From Blastochloris viridis (GTDB taxonomy: Bacteria > Pseudomonadota > Alphaproteobacteria > Rhizobiales > Xanthobacteraceae), in the NCBI RefSeq assembly GCF_001402875.1, contig NZ_CP012946.1, positions 1,342,001-1,406,000 of the forward strand: DNA of 64,000 nt, given 5' to 3'. Both the position numbers and the translations under genes were made by a program. Every line of letters starts with the position of its first letter. The stretch's first letter is position 1. The notes beneath the pieces were generated by a model. It saw only the letters and a program-made list of their open reading frames with translations, was not told the origin of the DNA and did no database searches. Shown one piece after another: positions 7,356 through 16,249 of the stretch.

Positions 7356-9314
7356 TCAGGCACCGGGATTGCGATAGAGCCCGCGCCAGTCGATTGCCTT
7401 GGCGCCGAAGTCGAGGCGACACTTGATCTCGACGCCGTCGACATCGAAGCCGTTGCGGGTCTCGATGTACGGGCCCTGCTGGCCCTCAAGGTAGGCGTAT
7501 TCGATGGTGTCGATCTGGGCGGGGTTGGCGGCGAGGTACCATGCCGTGAGGCTGACGGCGTCGAGCCGCGGCTCGGCGATCGGCGTCAGCGTGCGGATCG
7601 ACTGCGGCACCACGTCCGCCGTCTTCGCCGGCACGAGGTTCTGGGCAATCAGCTGCTCGGCCGTCAGTTCGAGCGCGGCCGGCACGAGCACATAGGCCGG
7701 GCGAATGTTGAGCACGGTCTTCTTGTCGAGGCCGGTCTGCTTTGCCATCTCCGCGCGGGCCGCACCGAGCGACGTCGCGCTGAGCGCCGCGCCCGACGAG
7801 GCCAGGTTCTTGTGCGTCGCGTGGAACAGCGCAACGCCGTCGGCCATATTGGCGTTGGCGGTCACGATCCCCCACACGACATCGCTCTCAAGGGTGGCGA
7901 TCGCCGTGCCGTACATGGCCGGAATGCGAGTGAAGGCGTCGAGATCGTCATTGATCAGCACCTGACGGGTGATCGCAACCACCCGGCCATAGGTTTCCAG
8001 GCGATAGCTCTCCTTGGACTCGGCAAGCGTGCCGCGCCGGAACTCGCCGCCCTCGGCCACCTTGAGCAGCTGCGGCGCCTCGCCGATCTGGACGCGGTTG
8101 AGGGCCTTGAAGTCGGTCGCGAGAACCTGCCGGCAGAACGGCACGAAGGTGCGCGGATAGACGTCATAGGCCTGCCGCAGCGTCTTGTTGGTGACCGCCG
8201 AGAGGATCTCGGGAAAGTCGGAGGTCGAATGCAGCGCACGCGTGGCGATCTCGTCACGAGAGAGGCCACGGACGTTGACGCCCACCGAACTCAGCTGCTC
8301 GCGAGCAAGTTCAAGCAGCGTCATGCCGCGATACTCGCGTGCGGGATCGGTCAGCGGGAACAGCGTCGGAGCGTAGCGATGGAGGAGCGCATTGGCCACC
8401 GCCTCGCGGCGGGTCACTCGCTCGTCGCGCCCGCCGAGCGGCACCGAGACGTGCGGGAAGATGCGGGTCTCATTGGCCTTTGCTGCAACCATGTCGATAA
8501 CCTCGCGCCGGGCCTCGTCGAGGCTGACGCCGCGCTTCACGAGATCGTCGGCAACACCGCGTTCGAGGTTGAGACGTCCGACCAGATCATGGATGGTCGA
8601 TACGCGCTCGCGCTCGGCGTCGCGGGCGCGGGTCGCAATTGCCTCCGCATCCGGTGCAGGCTTTGCGGCATCAGTGGAACGGGCCAGCTCGGCGGAACGC
8701 AGGGTTTCCGCCGTCGTGTCGACGGTCGTGTCGTCCATCGGGACTGACTCCATAGGCTGGGCGTCGGCGCGCTGGACGACGCAGGGGATGAGACGGTCTT
8801 GCCACCGGAAGCCGGCCGCGGCATCGGCGCCGATCGGCACCGCCGAGATCTCGAAGGGGGTCCAATCGATGGCGCGCCACAGTTCGGGCCCGCTGTCCCG
8901 TTTCGACACCTCGTATTTGTGCACTTGATAGCCGATCGACACCGCGCGGATGTGCCCGGCCTCGATGTCGCGCCAGACAGTCTGCGCATCCTCCCGATCG
9001 GAGAACCGCACCCGCGCCAGACCGCAGCCGCCCTCGATCCGGGCGCTGCCCGGCACCACCGAGCCGATCACACTGTCGAGCGCGGAGGCGTCATGCACCT
9101 TGAGCAGGGGCGCGCCACTGTTCAGCCGGTCGAGCCGCACCTTGCCCGGCTCCATCGCCAGCTCTTCGTCGAACGGTTCGCCGAAGAACGGATGCCGGCG
9201 CACGCGGGCGCCGGTCGACCACACCACCTCGATGGTGTGCTCGTCGCGGTCGATGGTGGCCGGCATGAGGTCCGCCGCCCGCATCAGCGGCGGCAGGTTG
9301 ACATGATAGGTCAT
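7356..9314 (-). CDS. Fused prohead protease and major capsid protein
   Basis: This 652-residue protein joins two normally separate functions. About residues 1-180 are an HK97-type (S78) prohead protease: 'KVRLDRLNSGAPLLKVHDAS', the 'EAGHIRAVSIGYQVHKYEV' segment with the catalytic-type Ser, and 'WRAIDWTPFEISAVPIGADA'. An acidic scaffold-like linker (about 200-300) leads into a capsid domain ('LSRDEIATRALHSTSDFPEI', 'EGGEFRRGTLAESKESYRLE'). Fusions of this kind are known among prophages. Self-cleavage would release capsid subunits during maturation. It sits between the portal and cement-protein genes as expected. Confidence 0.87.
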   Translation of the reverse strand: MTYHVNLPPLMRAADLMPATIDRDEHTIEVVWSTGARVRRHPFFGEPFDEELAMEPGKVRLDRLNSGAPLLKVHDASALDSVIGSVVPGSARIEGGCGLARVRFSDREDAQTVWRDIEAGHIRAVSIGYQVHKYEVSKRDSGPELWRAIDWTPFEISAVPIGADAAAGFRWQDRLIPCVVQRADAQPMESVPMDDTTVDTTAETLRSAELARSTDAAKPAPDAEAIATRARDAERERVSTIHDLVGRLNLERGVADDLVKRGVSLDEARREVIDMVAAKANETRIFPHVSVPLGGRDERVTRREAVANALLHRYAPTLFPLTDPAREYRGMTLLELAREQLSSVGVNVRGLSRDEIATRALHSTSDFPEILSAVTNKTLRQAYDVYPRTFVPFCRQVLATDFKALNRVQIGEAPQLLKVAEGGEFRRGTLAESKESYRLETYGRVVAITRQVLINDDLDAFTRIPAMYGTAIATLESDVVWGIVTANANMADGVALFHATHKNLASSGAALSATSLGAARAEMAKQTGLDKKTVLNIRPAYVLVPAALELTAEQLIAQNLVPAKTADVVPQSIRTLTPIAEPRLDAVSLTAWYLAANPAQIDTIEYAYLEGQQGPYIETRNGFDVDGVEIKCRLDFGAKAIDWRGLYRNPGA

Positions 9315-9331
9315 GAGGATGTCCTTGAAGG

Positions 9332-10858
9332 TCAGGCCAAGGATGGATCGCTTGATGCCGCCTGCATCACGCCGGTCTTGGTGACGCGGCGGGGATCTGA
9401 GTCGAGCACGAGGCCGAGTTCATCGAGTTTGGCGTTCATCGCCGCGATCTCGGCGAGCACGGCATCCGGGTTGTGGCCCTGACGGGCGATCGCCTGCGCC
9501 AGCGACATCGTGCCGGAGCGCAGCGCCAGCAGATCGGCCATCGCGTCCTTCAGCGGATCGACCGCGTCGAACTTCGGCGGCGACCACTCAACCGGGATGG
9601 AGCCACCCGGCAGCATGTATTTGTCGGCGGTGCGCGGCAGCTGGCCGGCCACCCACGCCGCCTCGCAGAACCACGCCCAGATCGGCTGGCACAGCAGCGG
9701 AATGACGATCTGCCACTGGATCGCGTCGACCAGCCGGCGGAACTCGACGAGACCGGCGCGGATCGAGGAATAATTGACCTGGCTGAGGTCGCCGGTCAGC
9801 AACTCGTAGGGCATGCGGAAGCCCGCCGCCACGATGTGCAACTGCGCCCGCAACCACTCGCCGGTGCCAGCCGTAGCCGCCGGCTGGTTGAACTTGATGT
9901 CCTTGCCGCCCCGGGCGTACACGATCAGTCCGGGCTCGAACTGCTCGATCCGCTTGCCGTCGGCGTCGACGACCGAGGGCGCAATGCCCTGGTCCGGCTC
10001 GTCGGCACCCAGCACGACCCCGACGACACAGGATTCGATCTGCTTGCGCTTCAGTTCGGAGACCGTCCAGTCGTCGAGGTCGCGCAGCACCCGCATCACC
10101 GGCGCCCCCCACGGCACCCCGCGCACCTGCGTGCGCTGGCGCTCGTAAAGATGCACCACATCCCGCGCCGGCACCGCCACGCTGTCGAACCGCCGGCGCA
10201 GCGAAGCCACCGCTTCGCCGGGATGCTGGGCGTAGAGCCAATAGGCGCGGCGCCGGCCGATCGGGTCGAACTCGACACCCTGCAGCACGCGGCCGCCATC
10301 GGTGAGATCGCCGTTGCGGGTCGAGTCCAACAGATCGGCCTCGATCACCTGCAGCTGCACCGGCACGGTCAGCCCGTCGCCGGCCAATCGCGGCCGGCGC
10401 CGTACCAGCACCTCGCCGGCCTCGACCATCTCCCGGACCGCCAGCGTCTCAAGTCCGTAGATGTCCATCCGGCCGTCGGCGTCGCACTGCGCCGACCACG
10501 CCTCCCACAGGGCGTTGACCTTGTCGTCGAGCCGGGCACTTCCGGTCGCCGCCCGCGGGATGATGCCGGCCCCGACGATGTTGTTGACCAGCACCGACAC
10601 TCCCTTGGCCGCGTGCGGGTTGTTACGCACCAGATCGCGCATGCGGTCGCGCAGCAGCGCACCGGAGGCGGCGATCTCGGCGTCCGCCGAGGTGCCGGGC
10701 GCCCGCCAGCCGGAGGTCAGCCGGCCGCGCGCCGCGCCGTCATATCCCCGCCGGCCGGACGCGATGGCATCGAAGCTGCGCCGGGCCCGCGCCCGCCGCA
10801 CCCCGGCCTCGGGCGCAACCCATGCCACGATCCGGTCGATCAGGCTCGCCCCGCTCAT
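9332..10858 (-). CDS. Phage portal protein, lambda gpB type
   Basis: This 508-residue protein carries the lambda-family portal pattern: an N-terminal 'RDLVRNNPHAAKGVSVLVNN', 'NIVGAGIIPRAATG', 'RQVNYSS'-type region seen here as 'LTGDLSQVNYSSIRAGLVEF', and 'FNQPAATAGTGEWLRAQLH'. It would form the dodecameric DNA-entry ring of the procapsid. Its ATG overlaps the stop of the gpW-like gene (ATGA), and the protease/capsid fusion follows 17 bases on. Length is usual for the family. Confidence 0.93.
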   Translation of the reverse strand: MSGASLIDRIVAWVAPEAGVRRARARRSFDAIASGRRGYDGAARGRLTSGWRAPGTSADAEIAASGALLRDRMRDLVRNNPHAAKGVSVLVNNIVGAGIIPRAATGSARLDDKVNALWEAWSAQCDADGRMDIYGLETLAVREMVEAGEVLVRRRPRLAGDGLTVPVQLQVIEADLLDSTRNGDLTDGGRVLQGVEFDPIGRRRAYWLYAQHPGEAVASLRRRFDSVAVPARDVVHLYERQRTQVRGVPWGAPVMRVLRDLDDWTVSELKRKQIESCVVGVVLGADEPDQGIAPSVVDADGKRIEQFEPGLIVYARGGKDIKFNQPAATAGTGEWLRAQLHIVAAGFRMPYELLTGDLSQVNYSSIRAGLVEFRRLVDAIQWQIVIPLLCQPIWAWFCEAAWVAGQLPRTADKYMLPGGSIPVEWSPPKFDAVDPLKDAMADLLALRSGTMSLAQAIARQGHNPDAVLAEIAAMNAKLDELGLVLDSDPRRVTKTGVMQAASSDPSLA

Positions 10859-11064
10859 CGATCTCCCCGACTGAAGGTGGCAAAGCCGGCAACCGGCCGC
10901 CCGGACCCGCTCGCCGCTGCCATCTCGGACTCGATGGTGCGGATCCGTTTCAACAGATCATCGGCCGAGCCATACTCCACCGTCTTGCCGTCGTAGCTCA
11001 CCCGCAGCGTGCCGCTGGCGTAGGCGCGCTTGAGCGCATCGAGTTCGGTGGTCGTCCAAGGCAT
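10855..11064 (-). CDS. Head-tail joining protein, gpW-like
   Basis: This 69-residue protein begins MPWTTTELDALKRAYASGTL and includes 'RVSYDGKTVEYGSADDLLKR', the standard pattern of gpW-type connectors (two helices and a beta hairpin). It lies between terminase and portal, exactly as lambda W lies between A and B, three bases after the terminase stop and overlapping the portal start. Length agrees with gpW (68 residues in lambda). Confidence 0.9.
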   Translation of the reverse strand: MPWTTTELDALKRAYASGTLRVSYDGKTVEYGSADDLLKRIRTIESEMAAASGSGRPVAGFATFSRGDR

Positions 11065-11067
11065 CGT

Positions 11068-13074
11068 TCACAACCATTTCGCGCGCGCGCCGAGCCACTG
11101 GCTGGCACGCTTGGGCGCCAGCGGCACTGGGCGCGTCAACACCCCGGCGGTGGCGGGCGGAGCGGTCTCCGCAGTCGCCACAGCCGCCGGCAGCGGGCCG
11201 ACCTGGTCCTCCAGATCGCGCCACTTGTCCTCGGACCAGCGGTCCGCGCCGGCGATCCAGGCGGCGGCCCGGGCATAGACCCGGCAGTCCAGCGCCTCGT
11301 TGCGCTCGCGCAGCTTCTGCCATTCGAGCTTGCCGATGCCGCGCTTGGTCTTCACTGTCACCAGCTGCTCGGCGACCAGCTGCTTGACCCATTCCGCCTC
11401 GGTGCCCTGCGGCAGATGGACCATCCCCGGCGGATCGACGGCGCCCGCCGCACGCTCCTCGTCGGTCGGCCGGTCGAGCCGGAGGAACCGGTAGGTCTCG
11501 GCCTTGAAGGTCGAGACCGCGATCGTCCACAGCCGTGCGCCACGCTTGAGCTTGCGCCCGCCCTCGGTCGCGTCGACGAAGGTCGGACCCATCACCGGGG
11601 CGGTGCGGTTGAAGCCCTCGACGCCCTTGACCGGCGCAACCTGCGAAAAGCCGGCCTTGCGGGCCCAGCCATAGACCGCCGGCGCCTCATAGCCGGTGTC
11701 GATCGCCAGCTTGACGAGGCCAAGCCGGGGGCCATGGGCATGCGGCCAAGTCCGGCCGAGCAGATCGGTGAGCGCCGCCCAGCACGCGACGCGCTCCGGC
11801 CCGCCCTCGATCACCACGTGATCGACCAGCCAGCTGGTCAGCCCGCGACCCCAGGCCCAGACCGAGACCTCGATCCGGTCCTTCTGGACATCGGTGCCGG
11901 CGGTCAGGAACAGGCCGCCGCTCGGCACGACACCGAGGCGAGCGGGACCGCGGCGATCATAAAGCCGCTGCCACTCCGGCGCGTCGCCGCGCTCCTGCCA
12001 GGTCTCGCCGAGGATGGTGTTCTTCAGGCTCCGCCGCTCGTCGTCGGTGGTCGCCGCCTCCCACGCCCGCGCAATATCGGCCCACGACATCCAGCCCACC
12101 GGCGAATAGAGCGCCGACACATGGAACCCGATGGTGCCAGGGTCGGCCGACTGCGCCGTCGGCCGCCAATCGCCGCCGGCGAGCATCGAAGTCTTGTGGT
12201 GCTCGGCGATCGGCTGCTCGCAGCCCTCGCAGGTGTAGGTCGCCGTCTCCGGGCGGCCCTTCTCCCAAACCAGGCGTTCGAACCTCAGCCACTGCATGTG
12301 GCCGCAATGCGGACACGGCACGAAGAAGCGCCGCTGATCGGACGCTGCGAACTCCCGCTCGATCCGCGACAGGCCGCGCACCGTCGGCGTCGAGCCCATC
12401 AGCACCTTGGCCCGCCAGGCGAAGGTGCGCGTGCGCGCCTCGGCCAGCGCGACGGGATCGCCTTCCTCATCGGCCGACGCCGGATAGGCGTCGATCTCGT
12501 CGAGGAACAGATACCGCGCCGGCATCGAGCGCAGCCCGACCGCCGAATTGGCGCCGGTGATGATCAGCAGCCCAGCCGGAAACTCCTTCGACAGCACCGT
12601 GTTGCCGGCATCGCGCGCGCGGGCCGGCTTCACCCGTTCCCTGAGCGCCGGACTCTCGGCAATCAAGGGATCGATGCGCTGCCGAGAAAAACGCTTGGCC
12701 AATTCCACTGTCGGCTGGACCGCCAGCATCGGCCCCGGCGCGTGGTGGATCACATAGCCGATCCAATTGTTGCCGGCCTCGGTGAACCCGACCTGCGCCG
12801 ACTTCATCACCACGATGCGACGCGCCGGATGCGCCGGCGACAGCGCATCCATGATCGCCCGCATATAGGGCGCGCGAGCGGTGCGATAGCGGCCGGGCTC
12901 GGCCGACGCCCGCGCGCTCAGCACACGATGCCGGTCCGCCCACGCCGACACGGTGAGGTCCGGATCCGGCGTGAGGCCGCGCTGCCACGCCGCCGTGATC
13001 GCATCGGCACCCTCGAAGTCGATCAGATCATCTGAAGCCGGGCCGGATCTCGGCGAGTTCGGCGAGATGCGCAC
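11068..13074 (-). CDS. Terminase large subunit, lambda gpA type
   Basis: This 668-residue packaging ATPase/nuclease has a lambda-style Walker A variant 'KSAQVGFTE' at residues 91-99 and Walker B 'YLFLDEIDAYP' near 188-198. A zinc-ribbon-like pair follows ('CPHCGHMQW' and 'CEGCEQPIAEHH'), as in gpA homologues. The C-terminal half has the acidic nuclease residues ('GTDVQKDRIEV', 'AIDTGYEAPAVYGW'). The start overlaps the small terminase gene by 47 bases. It acts with the small subunit to cut concatemers at cos-like sites and pump DNA through the portal. Confidence 0.95.
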   Translation of the reverse strand: MRISPNSPRSGPASDDLIDFEGADAITAAWQRGLTPDPDLTVSAWADRHRVLSARASAEPGRYRTARAPYMRAIMDALSPAHPARRIVVMKSAQVGFTEAGNNWIGYVIHHAPGPMLAVQPTVELAKRFSRQRIDPLIAESPALRERVKPARARDAGNTVLSKEFPAGLLIITGANSAVGLRSMPARYLFLDEIDAYPASADEEGDPVALAEARTRTFAWRAKVLMGSTPTVRGLSRIEREFAASDQRRFFVPCPHCGHMQWLRFERLVWEKGRPETATYTCEGCEQPIAEHHKTSMLAGGDWRPTAQSADPGTIGFHVSALYSPVGWMSWADIARAWEAATTDDERRSLKNTILGETWQERGDAPEWQRLYDRRGPARLGVVPSGGLFLTAGTDVQKDRIEVSVWAWGRGLTSWLVDHVVIEGGPERVACWAALTDLLGRTWPHAHGPRLGLVKLAIDTGYEAPAVYGWARKAGFSQVAPVKGVEGFNRTAPVMGPTFVDATEGGRKLKRGARLWTIAVSTFKAETYRFLRLDRPTDEERAAGAVDPPGMVHLPQGTEAEWVKQLVAEQLVTVKTKRGIGKLEWQKLRERNEALDCRVYARAAAWIAGADRWSEDKWRDLEDQVGPLPAAVATAETAPPATAGVLTRPVPLAPKRASQWLGARAKWL

Positions 13075-13591
13075 GAACCTGCGCCTCCAACACTGTCTGC
13101 ATCCGGCGCGGATCGATGTCGAGCTCGGCCGCCATCAACGCCGCCACCCGTGCCGGCCACGTCACCCACGCATCCCGTTCCTCGCGCGCCAGCTGGAACA
13201 CCAGCGCGATCGCCCGCGGACGGTCGATCAGCTCGTTCTTCATCTTCTGAAGGCGCAGCCGACGCTCCTGGGCCTTCAGCACTTCGTTGGCGGTCTTGGC
13301 CTGCAGGAAGGTCGTTCCCCCGCCGGTGATGGGTGCCGCAAGACCATTTTCGCGCAGCGTGTCACCGACCGCCGAGAGCGCCGCGTCCGGCACCGGCTTC
13401 ATCTTGGCGTCGCCGGAGTCTTGGCGCTGCTTGGCGGGGTCGGTCGTGGCCGTGCGCCTGGCGTCGCTGGCCGCGGCGTCAATCGAGCCATCGGCAAACA
13501 GAACCAGCCGACCGGCGGACTTCGCCTTCTGGATCGCGCCCCGCGACAGCCCGACATGGGCGGCGTACCGGCGCTCGCTCATGCCCTGCAT
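13028..13591 (-). CDS. Terminase small subunit / DNA-packaging protein (Nu1-like)
   Basis: This 187-residue protein begins MQGMSERRYAAHVGLSRGAI, an N-terminal helix-turn-helix of the Nu1 kind ('SERRYAAHVGLSRGAIQKAK'). A helical middle ('AKTANEVLKAQERRLRLQKM') and a C-terminal part follow, the latter ending in the overlap with the large subunit. A start three codons later (MSERRY) is equally possible. It should recognise the packaging site. It is the first gene of the leftward late operon; the divergent gene starts 136 bases away. Confidence 0.8.
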   Translation of the reverse strand: MQGMSERRYAAHVGLSRGAIQKAKSAGRLVLFADGSIDAAASDARRTATTDPAKQRQDSGDAKMKPVPDAALSAVGDTLRENGLAAPITGGGTTFLQAKTANEVLKAQERRLRLQKMKNELIDRPRAIALVFQLAREERDAWVTWPARVAALMAAELDIDPRRMQTVLEAQVRAHLAELAEIRPGFR

Positions 13592-13726
13592 CTTAAGCTC
13601 CGAAACAGCAATGAACCGAAGGTCCGCGTAGAAAACGCCAGTTTTCCTAGAGAAATGATGCGCTTATCCGCTTGATGGTGCCGCGGAAACGAGCCTCAAT
13701 GGGATCACGAACCAAGGAGATCCCCG

Positions 13727-13948
13727 ATGTCCCGCCGCACCGACAACGCCAAGGTCCTCGACGCCTTCATCGCCAGGAAGGCCGAGATCGACGCCATGCT
13801 GGCCCGACTTCAGGCCCTCAGCGACGAGCATTTCGAGATCCATCCCGACGAGGTCCACTGGGGCCATGTCGGGACGCTCGCCCATTATGCCGAACTCCTC
13901 AAGCGCATCACCGACAGCGCGTTCAAGGAGGGCGAACACGCCGAGTGA
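13727..13948 (+). CDS. Conserved small phage protein, unknown function
   Basis: This 73-residue plus-strand gene begins MSRRTDNAKVLDAFIARKAE and is preceded by a good ribosome site (AAGGAGA, seven bases before ATG). It is predicted all-helical, with 'EIDAMLARLQALSDEHFEIH' and 'HWGHVGTLAHYAELLKRITD'. Acidic surface and lack of motifs give no function. It and the next gene form a short rightward unit divergent from the packaging operon. I am fairly sure it is coding from its codon pattern and ribosome site. Confidence 0.7.
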   Translation: MSRRTDNAKVLDAFIARKAEIDAMLARLQALSDEHFEIHPDEVHWGHVGTLAHYAELLKRITDSAFKEGEHAE

Positions 13949-14059
13949 TCAAGCACCCCTTCCGCGCCTGAATAGCCCCGCGTCGCGACGCGCGACCGGG
14001 GCTCGGGGCTGTAGGAGCGCCACGATGGTCGTGGCCCCTTCAGCACAGGACGCCATCCC

Positions 14060-14656
14060 ATGGCCCGTCTTTCCGACACGCAACTCGTGATTCTCTCGGC
14101 CGCCTGCCAGCGCGACGACCGCCTCGTCCTGCCGCTGCCCGAGCGCCTCAAGGGCGGCGCCGCCAACAAGGTGATCGACAGCCTCGCCGCCAAGGGCTTC
14201 ATCGCAGAGGTCGACGCCAGGAACGGTGACCCGATCTGGCGAAAGAAGCGCAACGGCCACGGTGTTACGCTGGTGGTCACCGACGCCGCGCTCATAGCGC
14301 TCGGGATCGAAATCGATGCCGATCCCGACGCCAATGAAATGTCGGGGCCGGCGCCCGACGCCGTCCAGATCGACGACGCTACGGCGAGTGATCCCGCTCT
14401 CGCAACGGCCAATGCCGAAACCGGGCCGAGTGGTGCCGCCCGCCGCACGCGCGAGAACACCAAGCAGGCGAAGCTGATCGCCATGCTGCGCGCGCCCGAT
14501 GGCGCGACCATCGACGAGATCGTCGCCGCTCTCGAATGGCAATCGCACACCGTGCGCGGCGCCATCGCCGGCGCGCTCAAGAAGAAGCTCGGCCTCGACG
14601 TCACGTCGGAGAAGGTCGAAGGGAGGGGGCGAATCTACAAATTGCCGCCTGCCTGA
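14060..14656 (+). CDS. DUF3489-domain protein
   Basis: This is a 198-residue protein. The N-terminal half ('LSDTQLVILSAACQRDDRLV', then 'ANKVIDSLAAKGFIAEVDAR') and the C-terminal DUF3489 segment ('KQAKLIAMLRAPDGATIDEI', then 'HTVRGAIAGALKKKLGLDV') both look like winged helices. An acidic linker of about 50 residues separates them. DUF3489 proteins occur in alphaproteobacterial phages and are presumed DNA-binding. It is followed by a strong terminator. Function inferred only from the fold pattern. Confidence 0.82.
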   Translation: MARLSDTQLVILSAACQRDDRLVLPLPERLKGGAANKVIDSLAAKGFIAEVDARNGDPIWRKKRNGHGVTLVVTDAALIALGIEIDADPDANEMSGPAPDAVQIDDATASDPALATANAETGPSGAARRTRENTKQAKLIAMLRAPDGATIDEIVAALEWQSHTVRGAIAGALKKKLGLDVTSEKVEGRGRIYKLPPA

Positions 14657-14682
14657 TGCGTTGCAGCTTCGAACAGCCGATG

Positions 14683-14709
14683 CCGCCGCCCGCCTGGGCG
14701 GCGGTTTTT
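14683..14709 (+). terminator. Rho-independent terminator
   Basis: A perfect 9-bp stem CCGCCGCCC / GGGCGGCGG with loop GCCT is followed by TTTTT. It lies 27 bases after the DUF3489 stop and ends the short rightward unit before the convergent DUF7220 gene. Confidence 0.9.
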
Positions 14710-14933
14710 CAATCTGTCCCACGAACTCGGATCGCCTCGAACAGTCGCCGCAGCAGATAGCCGCGGGCAAGCGACACGCCGACGAAGGAGAGCCCGATGG
14801 CGAGATGCTCGCGGAACGCGGCATCGATCCCGAACCATGGGAACACCACGATCTGCGTGGCGATTGCCAGCACGTAGCCCACGACGACGTTGGTCGCGGA
14901 TTCGATCAGCGACATGGTGCGCGACTGCATCAT
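14709..14933 (-). CDS. Small membrane protein, DUF7220-like
   Basis: This 74-residue protein begins MMQSRTMSLIESATNVVVGY. Two hydrophobic segments ('NVVVGYVLAIATQIVVFPWF' and 'LAIGLSFVGVSLARGYLLRR') indicate a two-helix inner-membrane protein. The 'SLIESATNVVVGY' start and 'SLARGYLLRRLFEAIR' end match a family common in phage and plasmid DNA (DUF7220). Its start overlaps the ParB-methyltransferase stop (ATGA). Function unknown; two-segment topology would also fit a pinholin-like or superinfection protein, which I cannot test. Confidence 0.72.
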   Translation of the reverse strand: MMQSRTMSLIESATNVVVGYVLAIATQIVVFPWFGIDAAFREHLAIGLSFVGVSLARGYLLRRLFEAIRVRGTD

Positions 14934-16249
14934 GCCGCCGCCGCGTCGGTGCCGGCACCAAGCCGCTGGACCTTGATCTCGGCGAACGTCGTTCCATCAC
15001 CATCGAGGATCGCGGCACGGCCGGTCTCGGCCTGCCAGCGCTCGATGGCGACATCGACATAGGCCGGGCTGATCTCCATCGCGTAGACGCGCCGGCCGTT
15101 GGCCTCGCCCGCCATGATTTGCGAGCCTGACCCCGAGAACGGCTCGTAGCAGAGCCCGCCGCGGGCGACATGCTGGCGCATCGGGATCCCGAACGCCTCG
15201 AGCGGCTTCGGCGTCGGATGATCGGGCCGCTCGTCCTTGGCGAAGCCCGGCATCTCCCAGGTCGAAGGCAGCGTCTCGTCGGCCACCTTTGGCGGACGGT
15301 TCGGGCGGCGCCAGCCCATGAAGCATGGCTCATGCTTCCAGAGATAATGCGACCGGGTCAGCACGCCCCGATCCTTCACCCAGATGATCTGCTGATGCAC
15401 GAAGGCGCCGGCCTTCTCCCAGCACGCCTCCAGCATCGCCTGGCGGCGCGAGGCGTGCCAGCAGTACCAGGCGGCGTCCTCGGTGATCGCCTCGGCCACG
15501 GCGGCGGCGATGAAGCCGTCATAGAGCTCGGCGCCCTGGCTGGCGTCGTCCCAGGTCACGCCGTAGGACGGCGACCAGTCTTTGTTGCGCGTCGGATGGT
15601 TGGAGCCATCGTAATCGACGAGGTACGGTGGGTCGGTCGCGAACAGCACGGCGCGCTCGCCGTTCATCAGCCGACGAACATCCTCGCGTTTTGTGCTGTC
15701 GCCGCACAGCAGCCGATGGCCGCCAAGTAGCCACAGATCGCCGGTGCGCGACGCCGGATTGCGCGGCGGCTCGGGGATGATGACCGGCGGCACCGAGCCG
15801 CCGGCGCCACCGTCTGCACCGTCCGCCTCCGGAGCGAAGGCGAGCAGCTTGTCGAGTTCGCCGTCCGCGAAGCCGACCAGCGACAGATCGAAATCTTCGG
15901 CCAGCAGATCCTGCAGTTCGCCGGCGAGCAGCGCTTCGTCCCACGGACTTTCGGCGAGCCGATTGTCTGCCAGACGATAGGCCCGCCGCTGCGCCTCGGT
16001 CAGATGGCCCAGCACAATCACCGGCGCCTCGGTCAGCCCAAGCTGCGTCGCCGCCAGCACCCGGCCGTGCCCCGCGATCAACTCGCCATCCTCCGCCACC
16101 AGGCACGGCACCGTCCAGCCGAACTCGACCATGCTGGCGGCGATCCTGGCGACCTGATCGGGCCCGTGCACCTTGGCGTTCTTGGCGTAGGGCTGCAGGC
16201 GCGCCAGCGGCCACATCTCGATCCGCTCCGGGGCGAAGGCGAGGGTCAT
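14930..16249 (-). CDS. ParB-domain/DNA methyltransferase fusion
   Basis: This is a 439-residue protein. Residues 1-130 are a ParB/Srx-like domain ('EMWPLARLQPYAKNAKVH', with 'IAGHGR' at 58-63 and 'YRLADNRLAE'). After a Gly/Pro linker comes an N4/N6 amino-methyltransferase: catalytic 'TDPPY' at 205-209 and the AdoMet-binding 'EPFSGSGSQIMAGE' near residue 375. DPPY before FxGxG is the beta-class order. Such fusions are common in phages and methylate phage DNA against host restriction. Target sequence cannot be read from the protein. No partner nuclease is adjacent. Confidence 0.92.
   Translation of the reverse strand: MTLAFAPERIEMWPLARLQPYAKNAKVHGPDQVARIAASMVEFGWTVPCLVAEDGELIAGHGRVLAATQLGLTEAPVIVLGHLTEAQRRAYRLADNRLAESPWDEALLAGELQDLLAEDFDLSLVGFADGELDKLLAFAPEADGADGGAGGSVPPVIIPEPPRNPASRTGDLWLLGGHRLLCGDSTKREDVRRLMNGERAVLFATDPPYLVDYDGSNHPTRNKDWSPSYGVTWDDASQGAELYDGFIAAAVAEAITEDAAWYCWHASRRQAMLEACWEKAGAFVHQQIIWVKDRGVLTRSHYLWKHEPCFMGWRRPNRPPKVADETLPSTWEMPGFAKDERPDHPTPKPLEAFGIPMRQHVARGGLCYEPFSGSGSQIMAGEANGRRVYAMEISPAYVDVAIERWQAETGRAAILDGDGTTFAEIKVQRLGAGTDAAAA

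Noticed and set aside
9473..13035. Long plus-strand open frames opposite the portal and terminase genes
   Set aside because: They are antisense to strongly recognisable portal and terminase genes, and their Arg/His/Gly-rich composition is that of GC-rich shadow frames.
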